DNA of 64,000 bases from Vibrio crassostreae 9ZC13 (GTDB lineage: Bacteria > Pseudomonadota > Gammaproteobacteria > Enterobacterales > Vibrionaceae): the NCBI RefSeq assembly GCF_000272045.2, contig NZ_AJYZ02000019.1, positions 1,215,899 through 1,279,898 on the forward strand, given 5' to 3'. This document shows positions 17,662 through 28,301 of this stretch, one piece after another. The translations under genes were made by a program, and so were the position numbers. The notes under the pieces are model-generated. The model worked only from the letters and a program-made list of their open reading frames with translations, was not told the DNA's origin and searched no databases. Each line of letters begins with the position of its first letter. Position 1 is the first letter of the stretch.

Positions 17662-19101
17662 TTAAGCTGTTGCTTTAATGTTTTGCTTGCTGCGCTCGCG
17701 CAGACCTAAAACAACGGTCAGAGCAAAGGCAGTCACGAACGCGATAATCATACCTACCACGTAGTAGCCAATCTTTTCTGGTGATATTGAGATGATGCCA
17801 GGAATACCCGCCGCACCCAGTGCTTGTGCTTTCACATTGAACATCGTGATAAACGCGCTTGAAATCGCAGCGGCACAAACCGCAGCAATGAATGGATAGC
17901 GAAGCTTCAAGTTCACACCGAACATTGCAGGTTCAGTAATACCAAGCAAGCCAGTCACACCAGAAGGAATCGCGATACCTTTCATTTTCTTATCTTTACT
18001 CATGAAACCAACCGCCAGTGCCGCTGCACCTTGTGACACGTTAGACATCGCCGCGATAGGGAAGATGAACGTACCGCCAGTCGTTGCGATATCCGCAAGC
18101 AGCTGAGTTTCAATAGCAATAAAGCTATGGTGCATACCAGTAATAACAAACGGCGCATAAATCAAACCAAACACCGCACCGCCAATGAAGCCAGCACTGT
18201 TGTATAACCAATTTAGGCCGTCACCAAGCAGGAAGCCGATATCACGAGTAAATGGACCAACAATCGTGAATGTTAACAAACCAGTTATGAAAATCGCCAA
18301 TAGCGGCGTTAGCAAGTTATCCAGAACCGAAGGAATAACTTTACGCAGCCCAAGCTCAACTTTCGCTAGAATAAACGCAGAAACAAGAACGGGTAGTACT
18401 GAACCTTGATAGCCTACTTTCTCGATTTCGAAACCTAAAATGTTCCAAACCGGAATGCTGCCCGACACTGATGCGCCACCGAAGCCCCAGCCGTTAAGCA
18501 AGTCTGGGTGAACCATCAACATACCTAAAGCCGCGCCAAGGTATGGGTTACCACCAAACTTCTTACTCGCTGAAAATGCTAATAAAATAGGTAAGTACAC
18601 AAAAGGAGCATTAGCAAATGTATTGATCATGTTTGCTAAGTCGGTCAAACCCGGATTAGCGTCGATTAAAGATTTGCCATCAATGAATAAGCCTTGAGCC
18701 GTCAATAGGTTGTAGATACCCATCAACAAACCACCAGCAACAATCGCCGGAATGATTGGTACAAAAATATCAGACAGGCCTTTCACCGCGCGTTGCAGGA
18801 TATTTTGGTTGTCAGCACCTGCAGACGCCACATCGTTGGTCGACATTTCCGTCATTTCAGTCAGCTTAGCCAACTCAGCATAAACTTGGTTTACGATGCC
18901 TGAGCCAAAGATGATCTGATATTGACCTGCCACTTTAAACTGGCCCTTAACCCCTTCTAGGTTATCAATCGCCTGTTCATCAATTTTATCTTGGTCTGCA
19001 ACCGCAAGACGCAGACGAGTCGCGCAGTGTGCGAGTGCGGTGATATTACTTTTACCACCTAATAGAGAAAGCAGCTCTTTTGCTATTTTTGGATAATTCA
19101 T
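17662..19101 (-). CDS. scrA: PTS sucrose transporter subunit IIBC
   Basis: A 479-residue enzyme IIBC that imports sucrose and releases sucrose 6-phosphate. The IIB domain is N-terminal, with phosphorylated C26 (ALAHCATRL); the hydrophobic IIC domain of about ten helices follows (VPIIPAIVAGGLLMG, TGMHHSF, GITEPAMFG with the substrate-site Glu). No IIA domain is present, so it must use a separate IIA, normally IIA-Glc. The start at 19101 (MNYPKIAKEL) has GGGGT upstream and matches the family start. First gene of the operon, divergent from scrR and flanked by two operators. Confidence 0.94.
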   Translation of the reverse strand: MNYPKIAKELLSLLGGKSNITALAHCATRLRLAVADQDKIDEQAIDNLEGVKGQFKVAGQYQIIFGSGIVNQVYAELAKLTEMTEMSTNDVASAGADNQNILQRAVKGLSDIFVPIIPAIVAGGLLMGIYNLLTAQGLFIDGKSLIDANPGLTDLANMINTFANAPFVYLPILLAFSASKKFGGNPYLGAALGMLMVHPDLLNGWGFGGASVSGSIPVWNILGFEIEKVGYQGSVLPVLVSAFILAKVELGLRKVIPSVLDNLLTPLLAIFITGLLTFTIVGPFTRDIGFLLGDGLNWLYNSAGFIGGAVFGLIYAPFVITGMHHSFIAIETQLLADIATTGGTFIFPIAAMSNVSQGAAALAVGFMSKDKKMKGIAIPSGVTGLLGITEPAMFGVNLKLRYPFIAAVCAAAISSAFITMFNVKAQALGAAGIPGIISISPEKIGYYVVGMIIAFVTAFALTVVLGLRERSKQNIKATA

Positions 19102-19142
19102 TACATACCCCATTGGATTATCATTTGAGCTTTTGAATTTTC

Positions 19143-19157
19143 GGGAACGTTTGCAAA
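19143..19157. promoter_or_regulatory. ScrR-type operator 1 (scrA side)
   Basis: GGGAACGTTTGCAAA at 19143-19157, a LacI-family type palindrome with central ACGT, about 40 bp upstream of the scrA start. It matches the sites before the porin gene. Confidence 0.75.
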
Positions 19158-19290
19158 ACAAATTTTTGCCTAGAAATAACAAATGATCAAAGATAACTGC
19201 TCAATAGTGTGAGAATGATCTTCAAATTATCTCCCTAGGATAAGAAGACAGGGTTAAAATCCCCTAATAACAGGTAAATTTGATGCTCTG

Positions 19291-19305
19291 TTTGCAAACA
19301 ATCCC
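19291..19305. promoter_or_regulatory. ScrR-type operator 2 (scrR side)
   Basis: TTTGCAAACAATCCC; its reverse complement GGGATTGTTTGCAAA agrees at 13 of 15 positions with the scrA-proximal operator. It lies 31 bp before scrR, so it should serve autoregulation and, with the first site, a DNA loop. Confidence 0.65.
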
Positions 19306-19335
19306 AAAACTAAAATTACAATTGGATAATGAATA

Positions 19336-20322
19336 ATGGCTAGTCTTCATGATGTCGCTCGTCTCGCTGGAGTTTCCAAGTCGACGGTTTCAAGAGTAAT
19401 CAATGATGAGTATGGCGTAAAAGACGCGACCAAGGTGAAGGTGCGTAAAGCGGTTGAAGAGTGTGGCTATCTCCCAAACCAAGTCGCTAAAGACTTAAAG
19501 TCCCAAAAAACCAACCTGGTTGGCGTGATTGTTCCTAGGGTTTCTTCCCATGCCACCTCTCAGGGTGTCGATGGTTTAACCGCCGTATTAGAGCAAGCGG
19601 GCAAGCATGTATTATTAGCGAGCACACACCAAACACACAATAAAGAACTTGAATATATTCAGATATTTAACCAGAGGCGTGTTGAAGGTATCATCCTGTA
19701 CGCGACCCACCTCGACAACCAATTAGTCAAAGCGATTCAAAGCTCTGCCGTACCCGTGGTATTGGTTGGTCAAGACGGGTCAATGTTTAACATCCCAAGC
19801 ATTGTGCACGACGACACTCGCGTAGGGTTTGAAGCGGGTAATCGCCTCATAGCGAAAGCTTGTAAGCATATGGGATTCATCGGTGTGCAAGGTGATGATA
19901 TTGCGGTTGATAAGATGAGATCGGAAGGCTTCGCTCAATCGCTTCAATTTAACGACCTCACACTGCAATTTCACGCCCGTGGCGACTTCACCATAGAATC
20001 AGGTTACCAACTGGCGAAGCAGTATCTCAAGGAGCACACCAAGCTCGACGGCCTATTCTGCGCCACTGACCGTATCGCAATCGGTGCGATCAGAGCCATT
20101 CAGGAAGCGGGGCTCGTTCCAGGAAAGGATATATTGGTGCTCGGTGTAGGTGACGATGAGCTCGCTTCAGTATGCACACCAACGCTGTCTACGTTTAACT
20201 ATGCGTTTGATAAAGCGGGAGAAAATGGAGCCAAGCTGCTACTCGACCGTATTGAGAAAAAAGGCTTTGAAATGAGCAAGATGGTGTTGACCTTCACCAC
20301 TATTGACCGAGAGTCTTGCTAG
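19336..20322 (+). CDS. scrR: LacI-family sucrose operon repressor
   Basis: A 328-residue LacI/GalR repressor. The N-terminal HTH and hinge read LHDVARLAGVSKSTVSRVIN; a periplasmic-binding-protein-like domain follows (GVIVPRVSS, DGLFCATDRIAIGAIRA). It is divergent from scrA and convergent with the porin gene. The operators at both promoters make it the probable repressor of scrAKB, the porin and itself, with sucrose- or fructose-derived sugar as inducer (family knowledge). Confidence 0.9.
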   Translation: MASLHDVARLAGVSKSTVSRVINDEYGVKDATKVKVRKAVEECGYLPNQVAKDLKSQKTNLVGVIVPRVSSHATSQGVDGLTAVLEQAGKHVLLASTHQTHNKELEYIQIFNQRRVEGIILYATHLDNQLVKAIQSSAVPVVLVGQDGSMFNIPSIVHDDTRVGFEAGNRLIAKACKHMGFIGVQGDDIAVDKMRSEGFAQSLQFNDLTLQFHARGDFTIESGYQLAKQYLKEHTKLDGLFCATDRIAIGAIRAIQEAGLVPGKDILVLGVGDDELASVCTPTLSTFNYAFDKAGENGAKLLLDRIEKKGFEMSKMVLTFTTIDRESC

Positions 20323-20358
20323 CGATTTATTTCAGAGATCAGGTTATCCCAAGATAAA

Positions 20359-20398
20359 AAATGCCAACCTTCGAGTTGAAACGATAAGGTTGGCATTT
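20359..20398. terminator. Bidirectional terminator between scrR and the porin gene
   Basis: AAATGCCAACCTT (20359-20371) pairs with AAGGTTGGCATTT (20386-20398). A 13-bp stem with A- and T-rich ends between convergent genes. Confidence 0.88.
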
Positions 20399-20456
20399 GC
20401 TGATGCGACTATCACATCATGAGTAACACTCTCTATCTAAACGATATATCAAGCAA

Positions 20457-21845
<1,389 letters not shown>

Positions 21846-21863
21846 TTAATTGTTTTGGATTAT

Positions 21864-21877
21864 CTGCAAACGTTCCC
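21864..21877. promoter_or_regulatory. ScrR-type operator at the porin gene, proximal
   Basis: CTGCAAACGTTCCC; its reverse complement GGGAACGTTTGCAG matches the scrA operator. It lies 34 bp upstream of the porin start. Confidence 0.72.
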
Positions 21878-22001
21878 AAAATAATTCGTAAGCACATTTC
21901 GGCTTATACTTTTGATGTATAAGCTCTATATCGAAGAAGAAATAGAAATCAGTCGTGTTGATTACTTCACTTTTGTATCTGAGTGGATGATAGATCGATA
22001 A

Positions 22002-22021
22002 TTTCGGGAACGTTACCGAAA
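22002..22021. promoter_or_regulatory. ScrR-type operator at the porin gene, distal
   Basis: TTTCGGGAACGTTACCGAAA, a palindrome with 18 of 20 symmetric positions and the same GGGAACGTT core. It is about 125 bp upstream of the first porin operator, suiting loop formation. Confidence 0.65.
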
Positions 22022-22293
22022 ATGCATAATTCTGATAACTTTGTCACAAGTGAAATTGATTAATGGGCGAAAAATAGTGTATCGCGCACATTGAAGCCTT
22101 TATCAAGGTCGTCGATAAGCTAGAGTCAGTTACGAACAAAGCGTGATGAAACACACAATAACCACAACCTTTAACTGATGAATAACTCGATTATCGAAGG
22201 TGAACACGGTTTTGTTCGATCTAATAAATGACGATCGAATCATAAAAGGGAAGTTAGAAATGAATCCAGATACTTATGAAAGCTTCCAATAAA
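22022..22293. other. Intergenic remainder upstream of the porin gene
   Basis: With the two operators it completes a roughly 460-bp stretch between the porin start and the next terminator. No gene or repeat is supported in it. Confidence 0.4.
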
Positions 22294-22329
22294 AAAGCCA
22301 AGTTGAACCTTAGTGATCAACTTGGCTTT
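22294..22329 (-). terminator. Terminator after the esterase gene
   Basis: AAAGCCAAGTTGA (22294-22306) pairs with TCAACTTGGCTTT (22317-22329). Read on the minus strand a T-rich tail follows, ending the esterase transcript. Confidence 0.85.
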
Positions 22330-22381
22330 AAATGGCTCAATGAATGCTTTCTAGCGCGTTGTAACGTCACAAAAGTAGAGA

Positions 22382-23308
22382 TTATTTAATTGGATAATGT
22401 CGCTTTAAAAACGCAATCACATGCGGTACATACTTATCGGTATCAAAAATTGGAGCACTATGACCAACACCCTCCTCGATAAACAGCTGATTCTCAATGC
22501 CGTACTTGTCCAAAGCATGTTTGAGGATCTGGCTTTGCGCTAAAGGCACTCGCTTATCCAGTGTTCCATGGAACTGAATGTAAGGCGGAGCATCACTGTT
22601 TATATAACTGGTCGTTGAAGCTTGTGCCGCTAGCTCTGGTACTTCACTCGGGATATCACCTAAAAAGCGTGACACCGACGACTTTTTACTGGTTGGTCTG
22701 TTCCCTTTATTACCTAGTTCCAGCAGGTCCGTCGGGCCAAAAAAGCTTACAACTCCAGCCACTCGATACTTAGGTTCTGAGTAAAAGCTAATGTCACCGT
22801 ACGTATTACTTGCGCCGACCAATCCCGCTAAATGACCACCAGCTGAACGCCCCAGCATAACCACGTTATCGGCGGCAAGATTGTACTTGTTAGCATGGTC
22901 ATGAAGATAGTTAATAGCATCATTAATATCCGCGACTGGTTTTGGGAAAGTTGCTTCGCCACTTAAACGATAATCGACCGCAGCCAACGCATAACCTTCA
23001 TCCAAAACAGAATTAAGCAACAACGGGTTTTTAGTCGGAATATCGTCTTTAGTGCCACGCTTCCACGCACCGCCATGTACCCAAACGAGCAACGGATATT
23101 TTCCATCAACCTTTGCTTCTGTTTTGGGAAGGTAGAGATCAAGCTTGATCTCTCGTGCTTCTACCGTCTTAAACAAGATGTCCTTTTCTACTGTGTATAC
23201 CGCATTAGCATTAGCATTAGCATTAGCATTAGCATTAGCATTAGCATTAGCATTAGCAGCCGATAATCCAACAAATGAAAGCATCAGTAATTTTGTTATC
23301 TTTTTCAT
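22382..23308 (-). CDS. Exported alpha/beta hydrolase (esterase, BD-FAE-like) with repeat-bearing signal peptide
   Basis: A 308-residue protein. The N-terminus MKKITKLLMLSFVGLSA is a signal peptide whose end is stretched by nine Asn-Ala units (residues 18-36) encoded by a hexanucleotide microsatellite; cleavage is likely after the last ANA. The mature enzyme shows the HGGAWKRG oxyanion motif, the nucleophile elbow GRSAGG and a C-terminal GHSAP histidine, as in carbohydrate or feruloyl esterases and lipases. Substrate unknown. It sits just downstream of a TonB-receptor remnant on the same strand, so it may once have shared its promoter. Confidence 0.85.
   Translation of the reverse strand: MKKITKLLMLSFVGLSAANANANANANANANANANAVYTVEKDILFKTVEAREIKLDLYLPKTEAKVDGKYPLLVWVHGGAWKRGTKDDIPTKNPLLLNSVLDEGYALAAVDYRLSGEATFPKPVADINDAINYLHDHANKYNLAADNVVMLGRSAGGHLAGLVGASNTYGDISFYSEPKYRVAGVVSFFGPTDLLELGNKGNRPTSKKSSVSRFLGDIPSEVPELAAQASTTSYINSDAPPYIQFHGTLDKRVPLAQSQILKHALDKYGIENQLFIEEGVGHSAPIFDTDKYVPHVIAFLKRHYPIK
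23202..23255. repeat. Hexanucleotide microsatellite (GCATTA)9
   Basis: Nine perfect tandem copies of GCATTA (54 bp) inside the esterase signal-peptide coding region; on the coding strand TAATGC encodes Asn-Ala. Gain or loss of units keeps the reading frame, so slippage would change signal-peptide length but not knock out the gene. Confidence 0.97.
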
Positions 23309-23322
23309 TATGAACCTCTTAT

Positions 23323-24715
23323 CTAGAATGACGCTTCTGCTGCTAACCAGTAACGACGACCATCTTCAACGTAGCCAAACTCTTCGTAATCGGTTTGTTC
23401 ATCAAATAGGTTGTAGATACCAGCCATCACCTTAAGGTTCTTTTGCACATACCAGTTGGCACCTAAGTCAACATAAGTAATTGATGGCGCTTCGTATTGT
23501 GTTTTTGAACTACTCGTTGTCGGTTCTGACTCTTTGCCACGGTATGTCACTCGTATCCAAGATTGGACATCATCACGTACTTGCCAATCTGCATTTACGG
23601 TAGCTAAATGCTCAGGAATTTGCGTTAGTGGCTTACCCTCATCTTCACCGGACTGCTTCTCAGTATGTGTATAGGTATACGTCGAACCGACAGAAATCGC
23701 CTCGGTAATGCCTTTATTTATCGTGTATTCAGCACCGTAAGTAATCGCGTCTTCAATGTTCACGTAGGTAGAATCACAACCACGTCGGCCACAGTTAGTG
23801 CTCAGCTCTTTCTTGTCGATCTTGTCTTTAAAGTCACTGTAGAACACGGTGAAGTTCGAGCTTAAATCGGCATCGCCAACAAAGTACACGCCCATTTCAC
23901 TGTTCACTGACGTCTCGGCTTTTAGATCAGGATTACCGTAAACCGAGCAGTCGCCACCACAACTTTCTTGCGCCCAACCCGCTTCCATCTCAGTTAAGCC
24001 TGGTGCTCGATAACCCGTTGAAACACCGCCTTTCACTGTCCAATATGAGTCGACACTCCACACACCATAAACGCGAGGGCTCAGATGAGACTCGAACACG
24101 TCATTTTGATCAAATCTGAGGCCAGTTGTTAGAGCAAAAAAATCGGTGATGTACCATTCATCTTCCGCAAACAGTGACCATTGGTTATTTTTGAAGACAT
24201 GATCTTCTGCAGAATCTGTCAGCTCCTGACGTGTATAGTTGAAGCCGATAGTTAGGTAGTGCGCCTCAAGCACAGGCATAGACCATTGTGAGTTCAGAGT
24301 CAGGTTTTCCACTTCCATTTCTCCGCCTTCATTCTCAACCGTTTCATTGTTGATGTATGAAGTGCCCGAGCCCCAGTCGTAGTTGCCTGAGTGAGATAGG
24401 CCCAATGATTGACGATTGTTCACACGCTCAGAATCTGTGGTTTTCGATTTTCCATCCGTCGTCACTCGTTCTTGATCGTGATAGGTGTAATCAAACGAGA
24501 AAGTATCGTCATCCGTAGGCGTCAAGTGTAGTGCGCCACGGTAACTCTCTAATGTTTTGCCTCCGTATCCGTAAAGAATCTCATCTTCCTTACGCTCTTG
24601 ATATAAACTAGAGAAAGAAGCACTCAACAAGCCATCAATAAGAGGGCCCGCTAGATGCACTTGGCTTTGATATGAATTGCCCGAGTCTGAGTTCTCTTGC
24701 AGTGTTGTTTCGCCA
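23323..24715 (-). pseudogene. TonB-dependent (catecholate-type) receptor, N-terminus and plug deleted
   Basis: About 460 residues of the beta-barrel of an outer-membrane receptor resembling IrgA/FepA-type siderophore receptors: SPRVYGVWS, GGVSTGYRAPGLTEMEAG, GNPDLKAETS and a terminal ...AAEASF. The signal peptide, TonB box and plug domain are absent. The frame is open upstream through SGETTLQENSDSGNSYQSQ, typical of the plug-barrel border, and then runs directly into lysR coding sequence, with a stop at 24739-24741. A GTG at 24658-24660 is the first available start, but a protein from it could not be exported. I infer a deletion that fused it to the lysR fragment. Confidence 0.8.
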
Positions 24716-25211
24716 CTGTCATACGATAGATATTTTGCTCAGCAGAAGGCGGCTGATGCGAAGATAAGGCAAAGTGCACATCACCTGCGACCAAGGCTTC
24801 GAAATGACGCTTGGGCGCAGAATCTAAACTCACGATCATGTTCGGCGCTTCTTTGCGGATCTTAGCGATCACCTTGGGCATTAAGGTATTAATTTGAGGC
24901 AGTAAGCCATAAAATTTCACAGTACTATCAACCTTGCTTGGGTCAAACGACTGCTTATGAACCAACTTTTCCAGGTTAGTAATAACGGTGTTGATATCGT
25001 CTTTAATCGACTCTGCTTTTGGGGTCAGCTCATAGCCATACTTCTTACGTACCAGCAGCTCATCATCAAAGAAGGTACGCATTTTTTGTAGCGTACGACT
25101 TACCGAAGACTGGCTCATGTTCAGAGACATTGCGGTATTAGAGACGTGTTTTTCTTCGAGTAAATGCTTAAGAACGAAAAGAAGATTCAGATCAATCTGG
25201 GAGAGGTTCAT
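24651..25211 (-). pseudogene. LysR-family regulator, C-terminal half lost at a deletion junction
   Basis: 186 residues from MNLSQIDLNLLFVLKHLLEE; typical LysR proteins have about 300. The winged HTH (SNTAMSLNMSQSSVSRTLQKMR) and the first part of the effector domain (VKFYGLLPQINTLMP) are intact. After AEQNIYR the sequence becomes the receptor gene read in another frame and ends at a chance TAG at 24651. The DNA-binding domain might still be made, but effector sensing is lost. The start at 25211 follows the family pattern; a longer frame begins at 25274. Confidence 0.8.
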
Positions 25212-25379
25212 GAGTGCGTCACCAAAATAATGAGGGCATCGTTGAGACAATACGCCGCGCTCAAACCACGGCAATGCATATCAATGATTGGGGTTCAAGA
25301 TACCGAGTTAACGGCTCTGCGAGCATGATTTAAAGTTCAATAGAAAAACGACTAAATCAAAAAATAGAAATAGAGATCG

Positions 25380-25787
25380 CTACTTTCTCTTCCCCTGCTC
25401 CACCAACTTTTCATTCCATGCCGTATTGCCGTCACGCTTAGTCACGTCATACTCTGAACAGAACTGAGATATGGTCATATTGTTATCGCCAGTGGCAAGC
25501 TTGAGAGCCAACTGAACTTGTTGAAGCTTGCTTTGCAGTCGCAAGATTTGACCAGCATTTGGGCTTTTCTCTTTGGCGTATTTTAAAGCCGCATGCTTAC
25601 GTTCTGCCGCGCCCGCTCGGCGATCTGCTTCTGATAACAGATACTTGAGTTGAGCAACACTCTTGCCTTTCTTGAAGGCAGGATCAAGCAACTCAACGCA
25701 TTCATCAAACGATGGATCGATAACGTATGGGTCAACTTTATGAGCTTGTTGGCGCATCCATTCGAGTGCGAGTTTTTCATCTGACAT
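25380..25787 (-). CDS. Hypothetical protein, charged and helical
   Basis: A 135-residue cytoplasmic protein rich in Lys, Glu, Ala and Gln, largely alpha-helical, with a likely coiled coil around residues 60-100 (RAGAAERKHAALKYAKEK, LRLQSKLQQVQLALKL). No known domain is recognised and no signal peptide is present. It is alone between the truncated lysR and the ferric-reductase-like gene. A role in DNA or RNA binding is possible from its charge but is not supported by a motif. Confidence 0.6.
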   Translation of the reverse strand: MSDEKLALEWMRQQAHKVDPYVIDPSFDECVELLDPAFKKGKSVAQLKYLLSEADRRAGAAERKHAALKYAKEKSPNAGQILRLQSKLQQVQLALKLATGDNNMTISQFCSEYDVTKRDGNTAWNEKLVEQGKRK

Positions 25788-25926
25788 AATTACATCTTTA
25801 CCAAAGAAACAGCCCTATATGGTATCGCTCAATAGCAAACCGCTGCAATAACAAATTGAGTGACTTTACGCCTTTTTACACTGTGCCGATTGACTAATTT
25901 AACAATCACAGCTCCAATAGTTGGCT

Positions 25927-27258
25927 TTAACGCATCACAAACAGCTCTTCGTGGTAGTGCTTTTCAATATCAAATTGATAGGTGTCTAATTCTTTTTTCA
26001 GTGATGTAGAGAACAACTCCGGCCCGCAGAAATACATCTCGTACTCGTTGAGGTCGCCACATTGATTGACAATTCTTCCGGCGTTTAGCCGCGGTGAGTG
26101 CAAGGTATCTATCACGGTCAACTTCACACCAACCGCGTGTGCTAGGTGCCACAACTCATCGATTAATTGCTTATCAACACCGCGAGTACAATAAAACAGT
26201 TGAATACGAGGATGATCTCGTTCTGTTTTGAGCGCTTCAAGTGTTGCAAAAAACGACGCTATCCCGACACCACCAGCAATCCAAATTTGTGGCTTGCTTA
26301 GGTCAAAATAAAGTCGACCATAGGGTCCTTCAACCGTAACCGCATCGCCCGCTTTCACTCGTTCATATAGGCCATTAGTAAAATCACCCAGCTCTTTGAT
26401 CAAAAAGCGCAGCTCTGGATCATCACTGCCAGAAACAATGGTAAACGGATGCGGGTCTTCATTACCGAAACGCAAGTACGCAAACTGCCCAGCTTTGTGA
26501 CCTTGCCAAGATGCCTCCGGTTTTAACACCAGCTCCATCACTTCAGCTTGTGGAAAATAGCGAGTCGAGATAATCGTCGCTGAGTGACGATTACGACGCC
26601 CAACCAAGCCCAACAAACTGTAAATCGCTGCGATAGACCCAGCCAAAGCAAATGCCACAGTTAGATAATAAATAGGTTCTCCCCAATACGCTCGTTTAAG
26701 CAGGATTACTGAGTGGAAAGCGATAAACAGGTACGCAACCGACATCAGACGGTGCGACAATTTAAACGGTTTGTACTTCACTGCCGCCCATAATGACGCC
26801 ACCAGTAAAATGAGCAACAAGTAGAAGCCCCACTCGCCAATACTCTGAGCAATACCGCGTAATTCATTGACCCATAACTCCCATCCAGTCAAAACAGCTT
26901 GCGGCCCTGAACCATCGTGTCGAACAGGCTTATCTAACACACCAGACACCACCAATGACTTAGGTATTTGGTACCACAACCAGTGTGTCACACCCAGTGC
27001 AACACCACCGATACCGAGCCATTTATGGACTCGATATGCTTTATCCATACCTTTCAGCCAATTCTCAACCATAGGCAAACGCATCGCCAAGATCATTGTG
27101 ATGGACATTAACACCAGAGACAAAATACCTGAGTACTGAATCATGGCTGAGCGCCATTCAAAGACATCGCTTGAAGCGAATAATTGCGGTTCCATCGCAA
27201 ACCAAAAGGCTGACATTGTGGCAATCATTGCCCAAATGATATTGCGGACTGTTTTCAT
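25927..27258 (-). CDS. Ferric-reductase-like transmembrane flavoprotein
   Basis: A 443-residue membrane oxidoreductase. About six helices form the N-terminal ferric-reductase-like transmembrane domain with haem-ligand candidates (HKWLG, GVTHWLWY, LSHRLMSV, AFHSV). The C-terminal 220 residues form an FAD/NAD(P)H ferredoxin-reductase module (HPFTIVSG for flavin, VEGPYGR, WIAGGVGIASF for NAD(P)H, YFCGPELF). It moves electrons from NAD(P)H across the inner membrane, perhaps to ferric iron or to an envelope partner. It faces a flavin-reductase-like gene across a divergent promoter and lies next to a siderophore-receptor remnant, so an iron role is plausible. Confidence 0.85.
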   Translation of the reverse strand: MKTVRNIIWAMIATMSAFWFAMEPQLFASSDVFEWRSAMIQYSGILSLVLMSITMILAMRLPMVENWLKGMDKAYRVHKWLGIGGVALGVTHWLWYQIPKSLVVSGVLDKPVRHDGSGPQAVLTGWELWVNELRGIAQSIGEWGFYLLLILLVASLWAAVKYKPFKLSHRLMSVAYLFIAFHSVILLKRAYWGEPIYYLTVAFALAGSIAAIYSLLGLVGRRNRHSATIISTRYFPQAEVMELVLKPEASWQGHKAGQFAYLRFGNEDPHPFTIVSGSDDPELRFLIKELGDFTNGLYERVKAGDAVTVEGPYGRLYFDLSKPQIWIAGGVGIASFFATLEALKTERDHPRIQLFYCTRGVDKQLIDELWHLAHAVGVKLTVIDTLHSPRLNAGRIVNQCGDLNEYEMYFCGPELFSTSLKKELDTYQFDIEKHYHEELFVMR

Positions 27259-27491
27259 TTGTTAACACTCATAAAGACGACATCATTACTTTAGCTCCTG
27301 TGATGTAAAGGGACGTCAACGTACGTAAATCTATGCAAAGGATCTCGTTCATTGTGCTGTAGCAGAGATAAAAGAGACAAACTGCCCACGGCCAATAAGC
27401 GCTCTTTGATCGATAAAAGCGGATTCTTCGTACATATAAGTCCGTTAGTGAGCATGCTCGAAGATAACAATAAATGAGAAGAAGAGAAGAT

Positions 27492-28181
27492 ATGAAGGAC
27501 ATGACCCTTTCTAAACAAGATATCCAAACAATGGACCCGCGCCACCGCATTCGTTTGGTTAACTCCCTATCTGGATTTAAAAGCGCCAACCTAATTGGTA
27601 CTTGTGATAAACAGGGGCTTGAAAACCTTGCGATAGTGAGCTCTGTCATTCACCTAGGGTCTGATCCGGCGCTGCTTGGTTTTATTGTTCGCCCAGATAA
27701 AAGCCGACGTCATACGCTAGAAAACATCCTAGAAACTAAGTACTTCACCGTTAACAGCATTGGTGCTGACTTTGTTAAAAAGGCCCATCAAACCTCGGCT
27801 CGCTACCCTAAACCAGTCTCAGAATTCAACGCGGTCGGCTTAACGGCCTATTATGACGACACATTCCCCGCTCCCTTCGTCTTGGAGAGCAGTTTAAAGA
27901 TAGGGTTAGCGTTCAAAGAACAGATAACAATCGAAAGCAATCAAACGCAAATGTTGATCGGTGAAGTTATAACGATTCACGCACCCAAACGCGCCGTGAT
28001 GCCGGATGGCTACCTTGATTTAGAAGCGTTGGATTTGGTCACGGTATCAGGGCTTGATAGCTACCACGTAACTCAAAGACTGCACCGATTAAGCTATGCA
28101 AAACCACAACAGCCACTCTTTCCACTCACTCGTGAAGGTAACCCAACTTCATGGGAAGCTTTCGAACTCAATCTAAACTAA
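27492..28181 (+). CDS. Flavin reductase-like FMN-binding split-barrel protein
   Basis: A 229-residue protein of the flavin-reductase-like domain family. Near the N-terminus it shows RLVNSLSGFKSANLIGT and ENLAIVSSVIHLGSDPALLGFIVRP, the FMN-binding split-barrel pattern; FTVNSIGADF follows. Such proteins bind FMN and may pass reduced flavin to oxygenases or reduce metals. The start at 27492 has an AGAAGAGAAG stretch upstream; an earlier ATG at 27474 is less likely. It is divergent from the ferric-reductase-like gene, which suggests a shared redox theme. Confidence 0.8.
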   Translation: MKDMTLSKQDIQTMDPRHRIRLVNSLSGFKSANLIGTCDKQGLENLAIVSSVIHLGSDPALLGFIVRPDKSRRHTLENILETKYFTVNSIGADFVKKAHQTSARYPKPVSEFNAVGLTAYYDDTFPAPFVLESSLKIGLAFKEQITIESNQTQMLIGEVITIHAPKRAVMPDGYLDLEALDLVTVSGLDSYHVTQRLHRLSYAKPQQPLFPLTREGNPTSWEAFELNLN

Positions 28182-28301
28182 TTTTGTTCGGCAATTTGCT
28201 ATCAAAAGTGCTAACGTCCTTTAATTCCAAGAGATGCATCTCACACAAGTGCATCTCGCTGAGCACCCCATTCATTCTTACGTCTGTTTCCAAGGACCCT
28301 T

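Noticed and set aside
23075..23266. Plus-strand open frame with an Ile-Ser repeat opposite the esterase signal peptide
   Set aside because: It is the antisense reading of the GCATTA microsatellite; it has no ribosome binding site and the minus-strand gene is clear.
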